Translations under genes and position numbers: made by a program | Assembly (NCBI GenBank): GCA_033725935.1 | Contig: MU867114.1 | Span: forward strand, 62,001-126,000 | Length of the DNA stretch: 64,000 nt | Origin: Cladorrhinum sp. PSN259 | Taxonomy: Eukaryota; Ascomycota; Sordariomycetes; Sordariales; Podosporaceae | Reading direction: 5' to 3' | The notes under the pieces: model-generated | Seen by the model: only the letters and a program-made list of their open reading frames with translations | Database searches by the model: none | What the model was told of the DNA's origin: nothing | Shown: in pieces, positions 1 through 10,425 of the stretch | Position numbering within the stretch: the first letter of the stretch is position 1 | Layout of the letters: every line of letters begins with the position of its first letter

Positions 1-716
1 GAAAGCCCCACGGTAGGGCAGTTGCCGCCCACGACGACCAGTCCCTCGGTGTGTGCGGCGCGGTAGGCGTCTATGCCCATGACGCCGGCACCGAGCTTCA
101 TGGCCGGACCCTTGTAGTCGCCGGGGCCGCCCCAGCTGCTGATGAGCTCGGTCGACTTGAGATTGTGAGTCCAGATGGCGAGGGAGTGCGGCCCCGTCGA
201 CCGTCCGAGGTAGTCATGGCCCGTGTTGCGGATCACAAGACGGATGTTGTGCTGCCTGGCAAAGGCGATGCCTGCTTGAACGTGGGCCGGCGCGGTTGCG
301 TTGATGGCATACACCGCGTGGTTCCCGATGGAGCAGGGGGCGCTGGGATCCGAGTCGAACGGGTTGCAGCTGTTGTTGGTGGACGTGTACTGCATGGGAG
401 AGGACGGGTGGACGTAGTGCGTCTCTGGCAGGAACCAGGTGTTGCGGAGGTCGCTGCACTTGGCGGCGTCATACGTGTTGACTTTCCCAAGCGCCGACGA
501 CACAAATGTGTTGTGGCATACCGCGCCGAGGGGAGTGCTGGCAATGAGCCTGCCCTCGACCTGCTGGTTCAGGGACGCCCAGTCAGCAGCACTGGGCCAA
601 GAGGCATCTCCCGGGATCAACCGGCATGTAGGCAGATCCCGCGGTTGAGTGGAGCTCGGTCTTGCCAGCACGGACAAGGACAGTGTTGACGATAACAGCA
701 ACAAGAGGTACTTCAT
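1..716 (-). CDS. FAD-linked oxidoreductase (BBE-like), C-terminal part missing
   Basis: This is the first 238 codons of a secreted flavoprotein oxidase. The window edge cuts it and no stop is reached. The ATG at 716 opens a leucine-rich signal peptide (about residues 1-19). A PCMH-type FAD-binding domain follows. His167 in RNTGHDYLGRSTG is the expected 8-alpha-histidyl FAD attachment site. Cys233 in GNCPTVG is the expected second, cysteinyl link of bicovalent members such as glucooligosaccharide oxidase and berberine-bridge-type enzymes. The substrate cannot be read from sequence; the family oxidises sugars, alkaloids or polyketide/terpenoid intermediates. It lies 301 bp downstream of a paralogue on the same strand, which looks like a tandem duplication that has since diverged. 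The fold is clear; the role in the neighbouring enzyme group is inference. Confidence 0.9.
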   Translation of the reverse strand, partial: MKYLLLLLSSTLSLSVLARPSSTQPRDLPTCRLIPGDASWPSAADWASLNQQVEGRLIASTPLGAVCHNTFVSSALGKVNTYDAAKCSDLRNTWFLPETHYVHPSSPMQYTSTNNSCNPFDSDPSAPCSIGNHAVYAINATAPAHVQAGIAFARQHNIRLVIRNTGHDYLGRSTGPHSLAIWTHNLKSTELISSWGGPGDYKGPAMKLGAGVMGIDAYRAAHTEGLVVVGGNCPTVGL

Positions 717-1017
717 CTTGACGGTGATGGAAGACGACGGCGATGGGAGGAGATGGTCTCAGTGACGACGGAGAAGGAGGAGAGACTCATGTTGGTCCCT
801 TTATGATGATCATTAGAGCGCGTTGGCTTTTCAAATTTTTCATGTCGGAAGGACATCAGAAGTTGTTTGCTGGCGGCCTGGTACCGCCAGTGGAGAACCA
901 TTGAAGGTCGTATGATGGAGACAGCATTGTGAGGATCCTTTCGGATTGGCATTAATCTAGAACAAGGCACAGCTAGGGACACACTCGGCTGGGAGGTACC
1001 TACGGGCGCTAGTAACC
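717..1017. other. Intergenic spacer between tandem oxidoreductases
   Basis: This is the 5' flank of the partial oxidoreductase and the 3' flank of its upstream paralogue. I see no gene or repeat in it. Confidence 0.6.
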
Positions 1018-2943
1018 TCAGAAGAAGAACCAACCCGTCTTCTTGCACAACCGTCCATCGGACGCAACGCTCCACCCTTCGCTCCCCACAGCCGTTGGGG
1101 CCCAGAAAGCACCGGCAGGGTCGTACTTGTTCTTGATTAGGAGTAGCCTCGGGTAGTTTGAGCCGTAAAAGTTGGACTGCCAATTCGGCTGGTAGATATC
1201 TGCCTCGTTTAGGTAGGCACCGCCGCCCGGTGTAAGCGCCTCGAGGGGCGGCGTGAGGATCTCCGTGACGATTTTCTGAGAGGCGACGTTGGTGGCTATG
1301 CTGGTTCGATCATAGGGACTAAAAAAAGAGCGGGTTTGTTCACGTCAGTTTTCTTTGCGCTCTTTTTACGCTGCTTACGTTGCGAACAAGGCTCGGACTT
1401 ACATTCCATAGAATGCCAAAAACACCGACTTGCGCCACTCTGGATTGGCCGAGTTTGGTACAGGGGGCGGCTTGCTGACATCTGCCGACACTCCCGCAAA
1501 GATGCCGCCGCTGGTGGTAATCTTCTTGATGGCATCCGAGAGGGAGCCCGCAGACTTTGGGTTTGAGACGAGCGAGTGCGGAATCAGACGCCCTCCAATG
1601 TTGAACTCTGTAATGTTTTGATACGGGTTGAGCGTCACAAAGGCGTCCTGGAAATTGTCATAGGCCTTGGGCGCATACGCATACTGGATCCCGTTGCTCT
1701 TGAGCACTTTGAAGGTGGGATCCAGCAGCTTTTCCAGCTCCTTGACCGTTCCGCCGGGGAAGTAAAGCTGCGGCACGGTAAAAAAGTTGCCCGGAAGCCC
1801 GGTGTACGCCGGCGGAACAACCTGCCAGTAAACCGACGCGCCCGCCCTGACCAGGGCCGACAGATTGTTGAGAAAGGTGGGCAGAACCTTCCAGAGCTTG
1901 CCGTCTTCCGGCTCTACAAACTGGAGCGTCGCACCGGCAGTCTTGAGATTCTTGTGCAGTCTCACCGTGACCGAGAGAACGGCGCCGAACGTGCCGCCTC
2001 CGCCGCCCGAGAGGGCCCAGTAGAGGTCCGAGTACTGGTTCGTGGGCGTGGCCGTCACGAGCTTCCCGTCAGCGGTGACGACCTCCCACTCGAGGACGGA
2101 ATCGGCACCCAGGCCGAATTTGGATCCCAGCGGGCTGCTGCCGCCGCCCTGGAGGTAGCCGCCGGCGATGCCCACGGTAGGGCAGTCTCCATCCACGACA
2201 AGAAGCCCCTGGGAGTTGGCCAGCTCTTGAGCCTCTCCGGCCGAGACGCCCGCACCCATCTTCATGGCCTTGCCCGTGTAGTAGCTGGACTTGTAGTTGA
2301 CGATGGACTTGTCCTTGATGTGGTGGGTCCACAAAGCAAGCGCGCCGGCGCCGGTCGACTTGCCCATGTAGTCGTGTCCGGTGTTGCGGATGACCAGACG
2401 GATGTTGTTCTTGGTTGCAAAGGCAATGGTCTTGCGGTAGTCGTCGGCTCCCGTGGCCTTGACGGCGTACTGCACATATGTTCCCACGGAGCAGGGAGCA
2501 TCGCGCGCAGTAAAGGGATCACAGCTCATGTTGGCCCAGATGGCAGCCATGGTGGAGTGCGTGGTGAGCTCGTGGAGCTCAGGCTTGGGCCACAGGTCCC
2601 GCACCTCTGCGCACTTCTGGGCATCGTAGCGGACGCCGGGGAAGGTGTCGTGGCATACGGCACCGATGGGGACGGTGGCAATCAGTCTGCCGCCGACCGT
2701 CCTGTTGAAGGCATCCCAGTCTCTTGCCGCCGGCCATGACCTATCGCCCGGAAAGGAACGGCATTGCGGCGGGAAGGGGTACAGGCCTTCAGGTGCGACT
2801 CCGGCCCGTGCCGAGGCGAACCATGTTGCGCCAGCGAGGACGAGTGCCGAGGTCCAGGCAACCATCTGACGTTGCACTTTAGTCAGCCCTTCATTCTTTT
2901 TTTGTTGGTCGTCTCCAGCTTTTGGTTTGGTTTTGGTGGACAT
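1018..2943 (-). CDS. FAD-linked oxidoreductase (BBE-like), two exons
   Basis: The model is 613 aa in two exons, 2943-1403 and 1318-1018. The 84-bp intron (1319-1402) has a GTAAGT donor and a TTTTTTTAG acceptor. Without this splice the protein would lack its C-terminal BBE substrate domain, which reads through PRLLLIKNKYDP and ends in three phenylalanines. The FAD domain carries His190 (RNTGHDYMG) and Cys254 (GDCPTVG), so bicovalent FAD is expected. The first 27 residues are charged and lie before a hydrophobic stretch (about 28-46), which suggests a signal anchor or a long signal peptide rather than a standard one. The frame is also open to 3063, but the added residues come from a poly-T run and are not credible, so I start at MSTK. 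The gene sits in tandem with the partial paralogue and next to other redox enzymes. The exact substrate is unknown. Confidence 0.9.
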
Positions 2944-4000
2944 GATCGACGGGTGCATGAATTGGAGGGATGGACAGGTAGACGGATGAATAGGGGTAAT
3001 GCAGCGTAAACAAACAACAACCACAACAAAAAAAAAAAAAAAAAAAAAAAGTTGGAAATGCAACTCGAAAAACGTGCAAGGAATGTGATGAGCTGATGGA
3101 GATGTTTGAAGAAAAATAAGTAAAAGTAAAGAAGGAGCTTTTTTGAGGCAAAGAATGTGACTGCTTGCTACCCACCTGCAATTGTGTGCACTGTAACGGT
3201 TGCGGAGGTTGCTGCAGGACTAAGGGGCAACGAACGATGCGCCTATGTGGGTTGGCGGATCAAACGGGTGGCGCCGACGTGGGGAAGCTCCAAAGAGGCC
3301 CAACAAGCCAAGAATGGGAGGCTGCGGGAACAATAGAGTTACGCGCCGGGTGGTTTGACGACGATGCAGTCACACCTTGGTGCCTTGTGTAAGCAACCCC
3401 ACTGACTGTTCGGTGGTACCAAATTAATATAATGGATTCGAGGATGTGTGCCCGGTGTGCCGCGTCGTTGTGTGTCTCCTTCACCAAGCCTCGGAGGTCC
3501 CTCTTTATATCTAGGACGGTTCAAAGCAACCTTCCCACGTGGCCGGGGTTGCTCCGTCCCTCCCACACTGCGACTAAGCAATGCATATCAATACACATCA
3601 ATAATTTGCTTCTCATGCAGTCTGGTTCCAATAGTGCGGCACAGCACAATACACGCCGCCACCGCCGCACCTCCAACACCACCCACCCACCACCAACCGA
3701 CATTACACACACTGTATCAGCAACAAAGTTGGCGTGATTCTTTTTTACACCATGGTAGATCTGTAACTGCAGCAAGCCCTGCCGAGGGTTCCGGGTAGCA
3801 AAATCCCTCCGAAACCCCCAACACCCCCCATGGTGGCTGCTGTGCAGGGCAACATCGTGTGGTAGACTGAACAGGGTGTGGCTGCGGCGGCGCAAAGTTT
3901 GTGGTCTGGGACATTGTTTATCTTGGAAGCCATACCCTTTCCATCTCTGCATTCTTGCGCAACTATTACGTGCATATTGCTCGAGTCAAAGTTCCCCGTC
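2944..4000. promoter_or_regulatory. Divergent intergenic region with A23 tract
   Basis: This region of about 1.06 kb separates the oxidoreductase (minus) from the receptor gene (plus), so it must hold both promoters. An uninterrupted run of 23 A at 3028-3050 reads as poly-T, about 85 nt upstream of the oxidoreductase ATG. The only open frames are short and of odd composition. No gene is supported. Confidence 0.5.
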
Positions 4001-5233
4001 ATGCCGGCATCCGTGACGCAGGGAGGCATCAACCTCCTCATCTGGACCATCGTCTTCACCGTCCTCGACGCCGGCGCCATTGGTCTGCGCTTTCTTGCCG
4101 CCCGCATCATCCGGCGCCAGCTCTTTGCGGACGACTACCTGATCATTTTATCATGGGTAAGCACCCTCGCGCTCGAGGGCGTCCTGATATGGTGCATCTT
4201 TGAGGGCAAGATCGGCAACTTCACGGCCGATCTGAGCCCGTCCCAGCTCGTCATCGCCCTAAAGGCCATCCCTGCGGCCTACGTGACCTGGACGGTGGGG
4301 ACCACCGCCTTCAAGCTCTCGGTGCTCACCCTCTACGTCCGTGTGTTCAACATCAAGACGTTCAGGATCCTGTCGTTCATCCTGATGGGCTTGACCGTCG
4401 GCTACTGCATCTCCTTCCTGGTCGTCTTCCTCACCACCTGCTCGCCCGACATCTCGCAGCTCTGGAACCCAAGACCGCCGCCCGAGGGCCACTGCCGCGA
4501 CATGAACATTGGCCAGCTCGGCTCGGTGAGCACCAATCTCGGCCTCGACGTGCTCATCATCGTGCTTCCGATGCCCTTCCTGTGGACCCTGCAGATGAGC
4601 ATCCGAAACAAGCTGTTTGTCAGTGTCGTCTTCAGCCTGGGCTTCATCACGATTGGCATCATGATTTGGCGCATCCACGATCTCATCACCCAGAAGGAGG
4701 GCGACTTTGTCCACAACATGCCCACTCTGGCCCTCACCACGACGCTCGAGCTCTGGATCTGCATCATCATCGCCTGCATCCCAACCATGGGCCCGGTTCT
4801 CAAGACGTACATCAAGCCCATCGTCACCAAGATGACGGGGTCGAGCCGAAGCACGGGCAAGACCCCGTCGAACCCCCGAAACATTCTCACCTTTGGGCGA
4901 GGCAATGCCTCCAACAAGAAGAGGGGGCTCTACTCGAACGTGACTGGACTCGGAAGCCAGGACCCCATCAGCGACGAGCACTACGTCCCGGCGAGCGACT
5001 CTGATCCCCGCATGACCACCAGGGTCACCTCTGACACCAGTCCTTCAGATGTAGAGCTCGGCATGGTAAAGCCGAGCGAAACCTATCACCCAAATTCACA
5101 TGCTGGTGGCGGGATACACGTTCACCACGAGATCAGGGCTTGGGAGGCCCCAGCGGCGGGAACAGGAGGAGGGATAGGAGGAGGAGGAGGAGAGCCGGGT
5201 CCGGGCGCTGGGTATATGGGGAGAGCTTATTGA
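4001..5233 (+). CDS. PTH11-like integral membrane protein (fungal rhodopsin-domain family)
   Basis: The model is 410 aa from the ATG at 4001. An in-frame ATG at 3878 would add 41 residues with no counterpart in the family. After a short extracellular N terminus come seven hydrophobic helices. Family marks include LFADDYLIILSW after helix 1, the CHCR-like segment GHCRDMNIGQLG before helix 5, and LELWICIIIACIPTMGPVLK at the last helix. The cytoplasmic tail (about residues 285-410) is polar and ends in a Gly-rich stretch. A GTAAGC at 4156 resembles a donor, but the frame reads through in the expected family register, so no intron is called. PTH11-class receptors sense host or environmental cues in several plant pathogens; the ligand here is unknown. 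The gene lies between the oxidoreductases and the UbiA gene. Confidence 0.85.
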   Translation: MPASVTQGGINLLIWTIVFTVLDAGAIGLRFLAARIIRRQLFADDYLIILSWVSTLALEGVLIWCIFEGKIGNFTADLSPSQLVIALKAIPAAYVTWTVGTTAFKLSVLTLYVRVFNIKTFRILSFILMGLTVGYCISFLVVFLTTCSPDISQLWNPRPPPEGHCRDMNIGQLGSVSTNLGLDVLIIVLPMPFLWTLQMSIRNKLFVSVVFSLGFITIGIMIWRIHDLITQKEGDFVHNMPTLALTTTLELWICIIIACIPTMGPVLKTYIKPIVTKMTGSSRSTGKTPSNPRNILTFGRGNASNKKRGLYSNVTGLGSQDPISDEHYVPASDSDPRMTTRVTSDTSPSDVELGMVKPSETYHPNSHAGGGIHVHHEIRAWEAPAAGTGGGIGGGGGEPGPGAGYMGRAY

Positions 5234-5360
5234 AAAAAACAAAAAAAGTAGACGATGTATTTGTTGTTTAATTCAATTTTTTTTCTTCTTCTTCTTGTAT
5301 TTTTATACCTCTGCGCGTCCATCAATTACCATACTGCCATTGGAAAAGACAAACCACCCA

Positions 5361-6347
5361 TCAGATATCGGTAGCAATCAGGACCGGCAACGTATATAGA
5401 GAAGCATGCCAGAGACACCACAACCTCCAAGTCTTTGCGTCCTCACTTGGTGATCGAACAAACAGTACGCGCACGGCCACAACGGCAGCAATCAGAGCGA
5501 CGAGGGAAAAGGTCAGGGGACCCAGGGCCCAAAAGTAACCGCACACGCACGACCAAAAGCCAACAAAAAACGCAATGGATGTTCGTGAGAAGTTCTCGCC
5601 GAGGTAGAGGCAGATGGTCTTGCGGCCCCGGAGCCGATCTCCGGCCTGGTCTTTGAGATCCTGCACCTGCATCGTGGTGAGGATGACGCCGCTCACGATG
5701 ACGGTCCACGCGAGCCCGAGGGGACTCAGGACGGAATAGGCCGGTCCGACGGCCACAGCCAGCGAGCCGCTGTTGAACAGTCCGTAGGCCACGGATATCA
5801 CCATCTCGCGCACAAAGGCCTCGTCTCCGCCGCCGAGGTCGTTGTACATCCACGAGAGCACCGTGATCAGCAACCCCTGGTTCCAGCCGCCAAGCAGGTA
5901 GTTGAGCGCTAGGACGAACGGGATGACGGCCAGCATCAGCCTCCTCGTCTGTTCGGGCGTGATCTTGCCCTGGGGGATGGGCCGCCAGGGCTTGTTGAGC
6001 TTATCTTCGGCGACGGACCGCTCCGTCCTCTGGTTGGCCAGATCGAAGATGATGAGATTGGCGACGTTGTATGCCAAAACGAGAGGAAGGCGGCGCAAGA
6101 TCTGCGCCGCCGAGAGATGGGCCGAGGACACGGACACTGCCTCTCCCGAGTCAACGTTGTCGGTGGAGGAGGAGGAAGAGGAGGAAGAAGAAGAAAGAAC
6201 CAGCATGCTGGAGGCGAGCGCTCCAAAGACACCAAAGGCCGTGTTGGGGACGGCAAAGGTGACAAAGTCGCTCTCGATGAAACCCCACAGCAGGGCAATG
6301 CCCCTGAGCGGCTGGCGCATGTGCTTGGAGCTGGTAAGCAGTGTCAT
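5361..6347 (-). CDS. UbiA-family membrane prenyltransferase or terpene cyclase
   Basis: The model is 328 aa and very hydrophobic, with about 7-9 predicted helices. The first prenyl-diphosphate motif is NLIIFDLANQ (97-106, Asp102). The second is DLKDQAGD (Asp230, Asp233, Asp237). KPWRPIPQG lies at 119-127. The first motif departs from the canonical NDxxDxxxD of ubiquinone-type UbiA enzymes. Known fungal UbiA-type proteins include the membrane terpene cyclase Fma-TC of fumagillin biosynthesis; assignment to that function is inference. I start at MTLL (6347); the frame is open to 6512 but that extension is low quality. A serine run of about ten codons at residues 52-61 is encoded by a TCT/TCC microsatellite. 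The gene is transcribed away from the SDR and P450 genes across a shared 1 kb region. Confidence 0.85.
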   Translation of the reverse strand: MTLLTSSKHMRQPLRGIALLWGFIESDFVTFAVPNTAFGVFGALASSMLVLSSSSSSSSSSTDNVDSGEAVSVSSAHLSAAQILRRLPLVLAYNVANLIIFDLANQRTERSVAEDKLNKPWRPIPQGKITPEQTRRLMLAVIPFVLALNYLLGGWNQGLLITVLSWMYNDLGGGDEAFVREMVISVAYGLFNSGSLAVAVGPAYSVLSPLGLAWTVIVSGVILTTMQVQDLKDQAGDRLRGRKTICLYLGENFSRTSIAFFVGFWSCVCGYFWALGPLTFSLVALIAAVVAVRVLFVRSPSEDAKTWRLWCLWHASLYTLPVLIATDI

Positions 6348-7364
6348 CGGCGAACAAAAGAAGAAGGAGGCACAGAGTGAAAGGCTGGAGGGTCTCGAAG
6401 TCTGAGAGTGAGGCAAATGATGCCGTCTGAAATAGAATACATCTGCGCCGTCAACTGCCACCGTGAGAGGGTATCCGGCCATGATTGCAACTTTTTTTCT
6501 TGACCTCCACACCGCCGAGTCACCTTCCGTTCCAAGTCTTGTTTTTTATGTCTTGCTGCTATGCTACCTCCCAAGCGAAGGATCCCATGGTGGTAAATTG
6601 TTATCGTTTGCATGCAGCACCGCCGAGCGTGGTCCACCGTCCCAAGCATCGCATCCTGGGTGATGCATCGCGATGGGGACTGGGACCGCAGTGGTGTAAT
6701 TATCCCTATGTAACTATCACGACACAACTCCACCGTCTCCGTGTCCCCGAGAGGAAGTCCCGGTCGTTGATGCAACATACTATGGTACACGATGTTTGGA
6801 TTAGGCTACATGTAGAAAGGGGGCAAAGTACGGATGTGGCGTCTGCCTGGACACAAGACTCCCGGAGAGGGATGGGAAGGGACGGGAAAACAAACCGGGG
6901 AATGTAGGATTTATTACCCCTTTGAGATGGTGATGCAACCAACACACCCTTTCCAGTGTGCTGTGCCTCCTGCTCGAGGCACTAGTATGCACATGTTGGC
7001 TGATGGCCCTGACGGGCCTCTCCACTTGGATATCCCAAGGGTGACATGCACTGTGTGAAAACATTTCTTTTTTGCTGACAATTGAATGGCGCCATGGTAT
7101 GGTTACAGTGCATCTGGGGTATGTTATCCAGCACACAAATCAGGTGTGGGGGTGATTGTTTTTATTCCAGCGGTTTGGTCGCACTCGGCGAACCCCCTTT
7201 GCGATGCTACTCGCATTCTGTTTGAAAGATAAAAAGCCCCGGCCAGAGGTTCCAAGTTGAGACCTTTTTCAGCTTAGTTCCAGGCTCCTCCCGCATCCAT
7301 CCTCCGTCCCTTCAATCAGTTTTTATTTTATTTTATATTTTATTTTACCAGTACCAAGGAAAAT
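6348..7364. promoter_or_regulatory. Bidirectional promoter region, UbiA / SDR
   Basis: This stretch of 1,017 bp separates two divergently transcribed enzyme genes. A TATA-like GATAAAAA lies at 7228-7235, about 130 bp before the SDR start. T/A-rich TTTTATTTTATTTTATATTT at 7320-7340 precedes the SDR ATG. I see no coding region. No specific factor-binding site can be supported. Confidence 0.45.
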
Positions 7365-8280
7365 ATGCAGGCCCCGTTCCCCAGTCCGACTGCCACCTGG
7401 CGCAACGACACGTATGATGCCATCTCTCCCTCCCGTCCGGAACTCAGCGTGGCCGGTAAGACGGTTGTCATCATTGGAGCAGTAAGCCTTTGTCGATCGC
7501 AGTCATGTTCTCCCTCCTTTCTGACATGATTTACTATATATGTAGGGAAGTGGCATCGGCCGAGAGACTGCCCGCGCCTTTGCGACGGCTGGCGCAGCTC
7601 ACGTAGCTCTGCTGGGCCGCAATGAGGAGGCGCTTATTGAGACGTCATCCCTTATCCCACCGTCAGCAAAGAGCTCGGTTCACGTTGCAGACGTGACAAA
7701 GTCCGAAACTCTGGATGCTGCGGCAGCGGCCATTGGCACCTGGAATGTGCTCGTCGTGGCCTCGGGATATTGTCCCAACCCGAGCGCGATTGCGTCCTCG
7801 GATCCACAGGAGTGGGAGAGGGGGCTCCAGGTCAACGTCCTGGGTACGGCATTAACGGCCAAGGCCTTTCTCCCCACGGCCGATGCCACCTCTGCCGCCA
7901 TCCTGGGCATCACCAGCGACACCTCGCTGCTTCCCCCGTCTTATCTTCCGGGGCTCGCAGCCTACGTTTCTACCAAGCTGGCCCAAGCCAAGGTGTACGA
8001 GTTCTTGGCTGCAGAGAACCCCGGCGTCTTTGTCGCCACCGCCCATCCCGGCATGGTTGATACCCACAACTTCCGGGCGACTGGGGCTACCCCTGAGGGA
8101 CTCCCCATGAACACCGTTCAACTCCCCGCCCACTTCCTGGTGTGGCTTGCGAGCCCAGAGGCAGCGTTTCTGAGAGGCCGCTCCGCGTGGGCCAACTGGG
8201 ATGTCGAGGAGCTCAAGGCACAAAAGGAAAAGTACACGCAGGGACTGTTTATGGCGGCGGGATTCAAGGGGCTTCCTTAG
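7365..8280 (+). CDS. Short-chain dehydrogenase/reductase, two exons
   Basis: The model is 283 aa in exons 7365-7481 and 7546-8280. The 64-bp intron has GTAAGC and TGTAG ends and falls inside the nucleotide-binding motif. Joining the exons restores IIGAGSGIG (Gly38-Gly44), the classical NAD(P)-binding loop. Catalytic residues are visible: Asn in the QVNVLG segment, Ser166, Tyr179 and Lys183 (YVSTK), with the normal 13-residue Ser-Tyr spacing. The length fits a classical SDR plus a short N-terminal extension of about 30 residues. It acts on an alcohol or ketone of unknown identity. The gene starts opposite the UbiA gene and is followed 433 bp later by the P450 on the same strand, consistent with (not proof of) a shared pathway. 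Confidence 0.9.
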
Positions 8281-8713
8281 ACTGTACACTATGCTCGAGA
8301 GTGGGCAGATCATTTCCCTGTAAAATCACCGACTCCATCCCAAAACACTCGTGAAGGAATGGGGTCGGCAAAAGACCAAAATGTGACCGGCAGTTGCATC
8401 CCGCTGGTTTTAGTCTGAATCCAACGGTTTGTTTAGTCTATTCCGTCAACGCTTGCAGGGTAGCATTGTCCACATACATACACACATGAATTTATCTATA
8501 CCGGTGTAGGTGCATGTCGGTTCGTGACAATACATAACGTGTAGAGGTGGAGCTCTCAGCGCTGGCAGAGCTGATCGAGATGGTGGGAAAAGGGAAGACC
8601 CCCAGCGCCGCTCGATGGAAAAAAAAAAAAAATAATAGCCAGCAATTCTCTCGGTTTCCTCTCTCGTTTTCCAAAGGAACTTTCCAAGGAACTGTGAAGG
8701 GCGGCAGCTTACC
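8281..8713. other. Spacer between SDR and P450
   Basis: It holds the SDR 3' flank and the P450 promoter. A run of 13 A lies about 90 bp before the P450 start. No gene is seen. Confidence 0.5.
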
Positions 8714-10425
8714 ATGGAGTCTTCCATCCCAGTCACTGCTGCTTGCGCAGTTGTTGGTGTCGCTCTCGGGTTAATTGCCCATCTCGGCTTCTTTATTCAC
8801 GGCGAGTGGCACGTTCGTGCCCCAGAGATATTCGTGTCGCATGTTGGTTTGCTTGCTCTGTTCACCTGCGGCACGATTCTCTACAATGGCGCGCTCGCTG
8901 TGGTATTCGAGCTCGGACTCGTTACGGGCCTGGCGTACCTGGCTGCCATGGTAGGCAGCATTCTGGTGTATCGCATCTGGTTCCACGCCCTGTCAAAGGC
9001 CGGCTTCGAGGGCCCATGGTTCCTCCGGACGTCCAAAATCTGGCATGTGTGGATTTGCCGAAACAGCACCAACCACCTGTATCTGGACAAACTGCACAGG
9101 CAGTATGGCGACTTTATCAGAACTGGTAAGTCTTTGTTTGCTTGAGCTTGGCTGTCTGACATGAACTTACCAAGTACCCATCACTAGGACCTGCCGAGAT
9201 TACCATCTACCATCCAGATGTCTTTCTTGCCACGGACGGCCCCAAGACCGAGTGTGGCAAGTCGGACTGGTACGACCTCCTGTTTCCAGAGAGCTCACTG
9301 CTGACAACCCGCAATCGCGTGATCCACGACGAGCGTCGCAGAGACTGGAAGGTCTGCTTCAGTCCTCAGGCGCTGGCCCTCCACTTTCAAAAGACGCTCA
9401 AGCATGTCGAGAGTCTCGACAAGCTGATCGAGGCCAAGGCCAAAGCCGGGGAAGTCTGCGACATGCGGGACCTGAGCTACTGGTTCGGCTTCGACATCAT
9501 GGGAGACTTTGTCTTCAACCGGTCCTTTGGCATGCTCGAGGACCAAAAGTGGCATCACATGGTCGTCCGCCTGCAAAAGGCCCTCGGGCTTCTGGGACCC
9601 GTCAGCCCGGCTCCGTGGCTCATCCAGCTCGCGTTCCGCGTCTTCCCGCGCGTGTGGCGCATTGGTGACTGGTTCTCCATGACGGCGTGGAGCCATCAGC
9701 AGATCGATGCTCGTCTCAACGAAGGGTTCGAGAAGCAGCCGTATCCGGATCTGGTGCACTATCTGCTCGAGAAGCGTGAGGGTCCCCGCACGCGCGAGGA
9801 CATGCTGAGGATGCGCGGCGACAGCCTCAACGCCATCGTGGCCGGCAGCGAGCCCATTCCCGTTGTTCTCCTGGGCCTGTTTGCCGAGATGGCCAAGAAG
9901 CCAGAGTACATCGAACAGGTTGCCGCCGAGCTGGCCGACCCCAACATTGACATCACTGACACCAAGGTCCTGAGCCAGCTGCCTCAGCTCAACGCCGTCA
10001 TCCAGGAAGCCCTCCGTCTCTATCCAGTGCTGCCGACTGCCGGTCCGAGAAAGGCTGGGCCGAACGGCGTCACCATCGCCGGCGTGTACATTCCGCCCGA
10101 GATCACAATCATCAACCCCCGCTACACCATTCACCGGCGAGAGGACTGCTTCGAGCGCGGAACTGAGTTTGTACCCGAGAGATGGACGACCCGCAAGGAG
10201 ATGGTCCGCAACGTGGCAGCTTACAGCCCCTGGGGAACAGCCCACCACAGCTGCATCGCACGCGTCATGGCCATTGATGTGCTGCGAGTTACCTCGGCCG
10301 TGCTGATTAAAAAGTATCGATTCCGCTTGGCTGCCGGTGAGACGGGCGAGGGCGTGCTTGCAGACATGAAGGACCAGTTGGCACCTCTTCCTGGCCACTT
10401 GAGCTTGATTTTCGAGCAGAGGTAG
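8714..10425 (+). CDS. Cytochrome P450 with several N-terminal membrane helices
   Basis: The model is 549 aa in exons 8714-9125 and 9188-10425, with a 62-bp intron (GTAAGT donor, CTAG acceptor) joining RTG to PAEITIY. The N terminus has three or four hydrophobic helices (about residues 5-95) instead of one anchor, as seen in the fungal group that includes tryprostatin B 6-hydroxylase-like P450s. The K-helix ExxR is EALR (411-414). The haem region reads YSPWGTAHHSCIAR with thiolate Cys493; compared with FxxGxRxCxG, Phe is Trp486, the first Gly is Ala489, Arg is His491 and the last Gly is Ala495. The I-helix reads AGSEPI (356-361), with Pro360 where the oxygen-activating Thr is expected. It could be an active but divergent monooxygenase, or one using a different mechanism. 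It is probably in the ER membrane. Confidence 0.9.

Noticed and set aside
1576..2739. Plus-strand open frame of 387 codons
   Set aside because: It is antisense to the FAD oxidoreductase, whose domain sequence and splice site are clear. Composition is rich in Arg, Gly and Val, as expected of a shadow.
4141..4170. GTAAGC donor-like site in the first receptor gene
   Set aside because: The frame continues through it with the expected helix sequence, so no intron is needed.
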